Origin: Anaerohabitans sp036788095
Lineage (GTDB): Bacteria; Zhuqueibacterota; Zhuqueibacteria; Residuimicrobiales; Residuimicrobiaceae
Direction of reading: 5' to 3'
Length of the DNA: 20,180 nucleotides
Assembly (NCBI GenBank): GCA_036788095.1
Contig: DAIQOA010000072.1
Location: forward strand, 1 to 20,180
Positions 16,988 through 20,180 of this stretch are shown here, piece by piece. The notes beneath the pieces are model-generated. The model did no database searches. It was not told the origin of the DNA and saw only the letters and a program-made list of their open reading frames with translations. Both the position numbers and the translations under genes were made by a program. Within the stretch, counting starts at the first letter, position 1. The number at the start of each line of letters is the position of its first letter.

Positions 16988-17848
16988 ATGAAAAAACAGT
17001 TGTCCGGCATCATTGCTTTGTCATTTCTTGTATCTTTGGCGTGCACAGGGGGTGCCGCCGACAAGGCGCCGAGCAAAAAGAATTTCATTCTCGTGGCCCA
17101 TCGTGGCGGGGTGGTGGACGAGGCGCGATCGGAAAACAGCATCAAAGCGCTGGACGAAGCGGTCCGCCGCGGTTACACCCACGTCGAAGTGGATGCCCGT
17201 TGCACCCGGGACGGCCATGCGGTGTGCTTTCATCTTAACAACATGAAGAGCGAAACCGGCCTGGACGTCAACATTGAAGACCTCACCCTTGAAGAAGTCC
17301 AAAAAATCGTGTTGCATAAAAGCAATGAGACCATTCCAACTTTTGATGAATTTTGCCGCCGATGCCAGGGACGCATCCAGGTGATGGTGGATGTCAAAGG
17401 CGTCAACGACCAGTGGCTGGAGCCGTTCACCAAAGAGATCGAAGAGGCGTTGATCAAGTATCGGTTGCTGGACAACGCCTTGTTTCTCATCAATCGTTTT
17501 CCCATCCGCAATCAGGAAAAAGTCGCGGCCTGGTTCCTCGGCCGTGCTAAAATCTCCTGGCGCGTCAACCTGCAGCGGGGGCTGTTGCTCAAACCTCACA
17601 TGCCTGATGTAAGTAAATATTATTACCTTTTCAATTCCCCCATCGATTTTACTCAGGAGGATATTCGCGGTTTTCACCAAATGGTCCTCAAAGTGATCGC
17701 CAGCGTCAATGTAGACCATTACAAAAAGGCGGGCGATCCTATGACGATCGGCTCTGCGGATATCCAAAAGATGCTGGAATGGGGGGTCGACGGATTGCAG
17801 ATCGATTCCTGCTACGACCCGGCTGTTTTTGCATGGCTCAAACAATAA
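16988..17848 (+). CDS. Exported glycerophosphodiester phosphodiesterase-like protein
   Basis: Family members hydrolyse glycerophosphodiesters to glycerol-3-phosphate and an alcohol, using a metal and two histidines. The protein has 286 residues from ATG 16988. An N-terminal hydrophobic segment (IIALSFLVSLAC) serves as an export signal. Cys19 might be lipidated, but the residue at -3 is Ser, so a lipobox is doubtful. The core motifs are 'VAHRGG' with His38 and Arg39, 'SENSIKALDEAVRRG', 'HVEVDARCTRDG' with Glu67 and Asp69, and 'FHLNN' with His82. Both catalytic histidines and the Glu-x-Asp metal pair are present. Departures from consensus are Ser-Glu-Asn-Ser for PENT, His-Leu for the usual His-Asp, and Asp135 ('VMVDVKG') where a metal-binding Glu is usual. 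Two mid-protein segments ('KYYYLFNSPIDFTQEDIRGF', 'GDPMTIGSADIQKMLEWGVD') complete the barrel. Next to a GlpT-type carrier, it probably releases a phosphate ester for uptake. The substrate may not be a lipid-derived diester. Confidence 0.85.
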   Translation: MKKQLSGIIALSFLVSLACTGGAADKAPSKKNFILVAHRGGVVDEARSENSIKALDEAVRRGYTHVEVDARCTRDGHAVCFHLNNMKSETGLDVNIEDLTLEEVQKIVLHKSNETIPTFDEFCRRCQGRIQVMVDVKGVNDQWLEPFTKEIEEALIKYRLLDNALFLINRFPIRNQEKVAAWFLGRAKISWRVNLQRGLLLKPHMPDVSKYYYLFNSPIDFTQEDIRGFHQMVLKVIASVNVDHYKKAGDPMTIGSADIQKMLEWGVDGLQIDSCYDPAVFAWLKQ

Positions 17849-17893
17849 CTATCCTGTCCGTCGTCTTCAGCGTCTCATGGTGAGGAAAACAAC

Positions 17894-20080
17894 ATGTTCG
17901 GATTGACCTATCTCGATGTGATCATGATCCTGATTTATTTCGCCGTCGTCATTCTGATCGGCGTTTATTCCATGCGACGGATCAAGAACAAGGAGGATTA
18001 TTTTCTCGGCGGCCGCCGCTTCGGCAAGGTGATTCAAACCTTCGCCGCTTTCGGCCAGGCCACCTCCACGGAGAACGTAGTCGGAGTCACCACCACCACG
18101 TTCCATAACGGTGCCAGCGGCATCTGGAGCGCCATGGTGATGCTGTTCTCCACCCCCATGTACTGGATCACGTCGCCCTGGTTTCGCCGTTTGCGCCTGT
18201 TGACCATGGGCGATTTTTTCGAAGAACGATACCGTTCGCGCCGCATGGCGGCGGTGTATGCGGTCATCGGTTGCATCTGCATGATGGCCAATATCGCCAT
18301 CGGTCTCAGCGCCATGACCAAAACCATCGTCGCCACGCTACCGAAAACAGCTGAGCAATTTTCTCCGCAGGAGAAAAGCGAGTACGATCGGGCGATGATC
18401 CTCGAGCGTCTGGAAAAGTCCGATTACGCCTCTTTGTCCGAGGCGGACCGAACCCAGCTGGCCGAGCTGCGCATGGAACGGCCGCAAAAGTTCTTTTCCC
18501 ATCTGAGCGAGTCCGTGATCATCTGGATTGTCTGTCTGATCGTGGTGCTGTATGCGGTGTCCGGGGGACTGCAGGCCGCCTTTCTCACCGATCTGTTACA
18601 GGGTGTTTTGATCATCGGCCTTTCCTTCATGCTGTTGCCCTTCGCCTATATAAAGATCAATCAGATCTATGGCGGCACGGGATTCCAGGGCGCTTTGCAA
18701 ACCATCCACCAGCACCTGCCGGAATCGTTTTTTGATATCTTTGGTTCTCCGGCCAGCATCGATTTCACCTGGTACTATATCGCCGCGCTCGCGCTCATGT
18801 CCACCATCAACGTCGTGGTCGCTCCCAATATGCTGGTGGCCACCGGATCGGCCAAGGACGAGTACACGGCGAGGGTCGGCTTTACCAGCGGAAATTTTAT
18901 GAAGCGCTTTTGCACCATTTTCTGGGGCATGTTCGGCCTCGCGGCGGTGCTGCTTTATCGCGACACGCTGTCCAACTCGGATCTGCTCTGGGGCTTCGCC
19001 ACTGTGGATCTTCTCGGACCGGTAAATTTGGGATTGGTCGGACTGATGATCGCCTCGTTGATGGCGGCCCTGATGTCCACCGCCACCTGTTTGATGGTCA
19101 CCGCATCCAGCCTGATCCTGCACAATCTCTATCGTCCTTTTTTTCGGGGCTATAAACCATCCCACGACATACTCGTCGGCCGGATCACCGGCATCGTTGT
19201 CATCGCCGGCGGCGCCCTGATCGCCACCCAGTTTGACAATATTCTGCAGATGCTTAAATTCACCTGGGAGTTCAATGTGGTCCTGGCCGCCAGCTTTTGG
19301 CTGGGCATGAAGTGGCGCAAAGCCAACCGCTCGGCTGCCTGGAGTTCCATCCTCTCCACCATGCTGCTCTTCAGCCTGATGCCGATCTTTACACCGGTCC
19401 TATTTCCCGGACTGCGCAGCCATCCCCACCTGCTCAAAATGACCAACCCCGCTCCGCTGGTACGGTCTTTTACCGCCCATGAGATGGATGTGGCCGCCCG
19501 GCAAAAGGAGATTGCTGACTGGGAACAGCTGGATCCCCTGCAACAGCGACAGCGCACCAGACCACAGCCGCTGCAACTCGGCGAGACTTTTAGCAAAACG
19601 GATATTTTGCCGCAGCGGTCCATTTTTTGGACCCAGGGCATCAAAAGGGCAGCGGACGGAACCGCACATGGCGCTGGTATGCTCAACCTGGAGCTCCTCC
19701 TCGTGGATACCTACCTGTCCGATTTATCCCGTAAACCGTATGCCTGGAATGAGACCCTGCGTGTGCTCATTCGCACCGTTTTTCCTTTCTTGATATTAAT
19801 GCTGGTCGCGCGCTTTACTCGGCAGGAGTCTCAGGAGGCGTTGGATCGGTTTTACGTCAAAATGAAAACCAAAGTGCATGCAGATCCCAAACTGGATGCA
19901 GAGGAATTGGCGCGCTCCTACGAAGATCCGAAGCGATTCGAGTCGATGAAATTGCTTCGCGGTTCGGATTGGGAGTTCTATCGCTGGAAACAGGTCGATA
20001 GTGTCGGCTTTCTGGCATCCGTCGGCCTGGTGTTTGTCTTGATCGGGATCATGTTTTTTCTGGTTTCTATTGGAGGATAG
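17894..20080 (+). CDS. Sodium:solute symporter (SSS/SGLT family), enlarged
   Basis: This is an inner-membrane Na+-coupled symporter of 728 residues; family members are often 480-600. The start ATG 17894 has GAGGA upstream. The N-terminal helix 'YLDVIMILIYFAVVILIGVY' is followed by 'KNKEDYFLGGRR' and 'GQATSTENVVGV', both classical for the family. 'STATCLMVTASSLILHNLYR' around 395-414 matches the helix carrying Na+-site Ser/Thr residues. Two extra charged hydrophilic stretches stand out. One is at ~151-205 ('EKSEYDRAMILERLEKSDYA' and following). The other is at ~510-623, between two late helices ('ARQKEIADWEQLDP', 'QRQRTRPQPLQLGETF', 'LLLVDTYLSDLSRKPYAWNE'). A final helix ends the protein. The substrate is probably a sugar, uronate or similar monomer, inferred from neighbours. 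The last bases contain the ribosome site of the next gene, implying translational coupling. Confidence 0.9.
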   Translation: MFGLTYLDVIMILIYFAVVILIGVYSMRRIKNKEDYFLGGRRFGKVIQTFAAFGQATSTENVVGVTTTTFHNGASGIWSAMVMLFSTPMYWITSPWFRRLRLLTMGDFFEERYRSRRMAAVYAVIGCICMMANIAIGLSAMTKTIVATLPKTAEQFSPQEKSEYDRAMILERLEKSDYASLSEADRTQLAELRMERPQKFFSHLSESVIIWIVCLIVVLYAVSGGLQAAFLTDLLQGVLIIGLSFMLLPFAYIKINQIYGGTGFQGALQTIHQHLPESFFDIFGSPASIDFTWYYIAALALMSTINVVVAPNMLVATGSAKDEYTARVGFTSGNFMKRFCTIFWGMFGLAAVLLYRDTLSNSDLLWGFATVDLLGPVNLGLVGLMIASLMAALMSTATCLMVTASSLILHNLYRPFFRGYKPSHDILVGRITGIVVIAGGALIATQFDNILQMLKFTWEFNVVLAASFWLGMKWRKANRSAAWSSILSTMLLFSLMPIFTPVLFPGLRSHPHLLKMTNPAPLVRSFTAHEMDVAARQKEIADWEQLDPLQQRQRTRPQPLQLGETFSKTDILPQRSIFWTQGIKRAADGTAHGAGMLNLELLLVDTYLSDLSRKPYAWNETLRVLIRTVFPFLILMLVARFTRQESQEALDRFYVKMKTKVHADPKLDAEELARSYEDPKRFESMKLLRGSDWEFYRWKQVDSVGFLASVGLVFVLIGIMFFLVSIGG
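20072..20076 (+). promoter_or_regulatory. Ribosome binding site inside the symporter end
   Basis: GGAGG lies four bases before ATG 20081 and within the last codons of the symporter gene. The ATG follows the TAG stop directly, so translation of the two genes is likely coupled. Confidence 0.75.
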
Positions 20081-20180
20081 ATGAACAGCGCAAAGAAACG
20101 ATATGTGCAGGTGGGATTAGGCGCGCGATCTGAGATGTACAGCCAGGCGTTGGTCGAAGAGTATGCGGACACCTGTGAGC
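20081..20180 (+). CDS. Gfo/Idh/MocA-type oxidoreductase, 3' end outside window
   Basis: Only 33 codons are visible. After 'MNSAKKR' comes 'YVQVGLGARSEMYSQAL', a first beta strand and glycine-rich loop of a Rossmann fold (G-x-G-x-R), followed by a helix ('VEEYADTCE'). This form is typical of NAD(P)-dependent Gfo/Idh/MocA sugar oxidoreductases, which oxidise or reduce sugars, inositols and uronates. The start is fixed by GGAGG at 20072-20076 and by immediate adjacency to the symporter stop. Its position after a symporter suggests it acts on the imported sugar. The short visible length limits certainty. Confidence 0.7.
   Translation, partial: MNSAKKRYVQVGLGARSEMYSQALVEEYADTCE

Overview
All genes in this window lie on the + strand, tightly packed, in DNA of moderate to fairly high GC. 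The gene content points to a Gram-negative heterotroph of the FCB type. The evidence is a TonB-dependent receptor, a PorV/UPF0164-family outer-membrane barrel, very large secreted proteins with a C-terminal domain resembling type IX (T9SS) sorting domains, and a Gfo/Idh/MocA oxidoreductase in a glycan-processing setting. Candidate phyla such as KSB1, Latescibacterota or Calditrichota are plausible. This placement is inferred from gene style, because no rRNA or marker gene is present.

Region 1 (1-12370) looks like an envelope or surface module. It opens with the 3' part of a TonB-dependent receptor. Two adjacent, clearly paralogous secreted proteins of 1167 and 1171 residues follow, each carrying Asp/Asn-rich calcium-type loops, a fibronectin-III-like segment and a C-terminal sorting-like domain. 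A PorV-like barrel protein and a lipoprotein with two parvulin (PpiC) domains complete the module. Gaps between the first four genes are about 11-24 bases, so they are probably one transcription unit. A reasonable model is receptor plus large surface partners plus export and folding helpers, by loose analogy with SusC/SusD pairs and with PorV-dependent T9SS cargo.

Region 2 (12535-20180) looks like a carbohydrate or phosphodiester utilisation cluster. It holds a secreted helical (possibly alpha/alpha-toroid) protein of unrecognised family and a secreted right-handed beta-helix protein of the pectate-lyase/GH28 type. These are followed by an organophosphate:phosphate antiporter-type MFS transporter (GlpT/UhpT/UhpC-like), an exported glycerophosphodiester phosphodiesterase-like protein, an unusually long sodium:solute symporter, and the start of a Gfo/Idh/MocA oxidoreductase. 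The phosphodiesterase beside a GlpT-type carrier recalls glpTQ of enterobacteria and suggests release and uptake of a phosphorylated small molecule. The symporter and oxidoreductase would handle an uncharged or acidic sugar.

The most unusual elements are the tandem giant proteins between a TonB receptor and a PorV homologue, the unassigned secreted protein at 12535-14073, and the phosphodiesterase-transporter pairing inside an apparent glycan cluster. I saw no tRNA, rRNA, CRISPR, insertion sequence or phage gene. No gene-free stretch exceeds about 170 bases.
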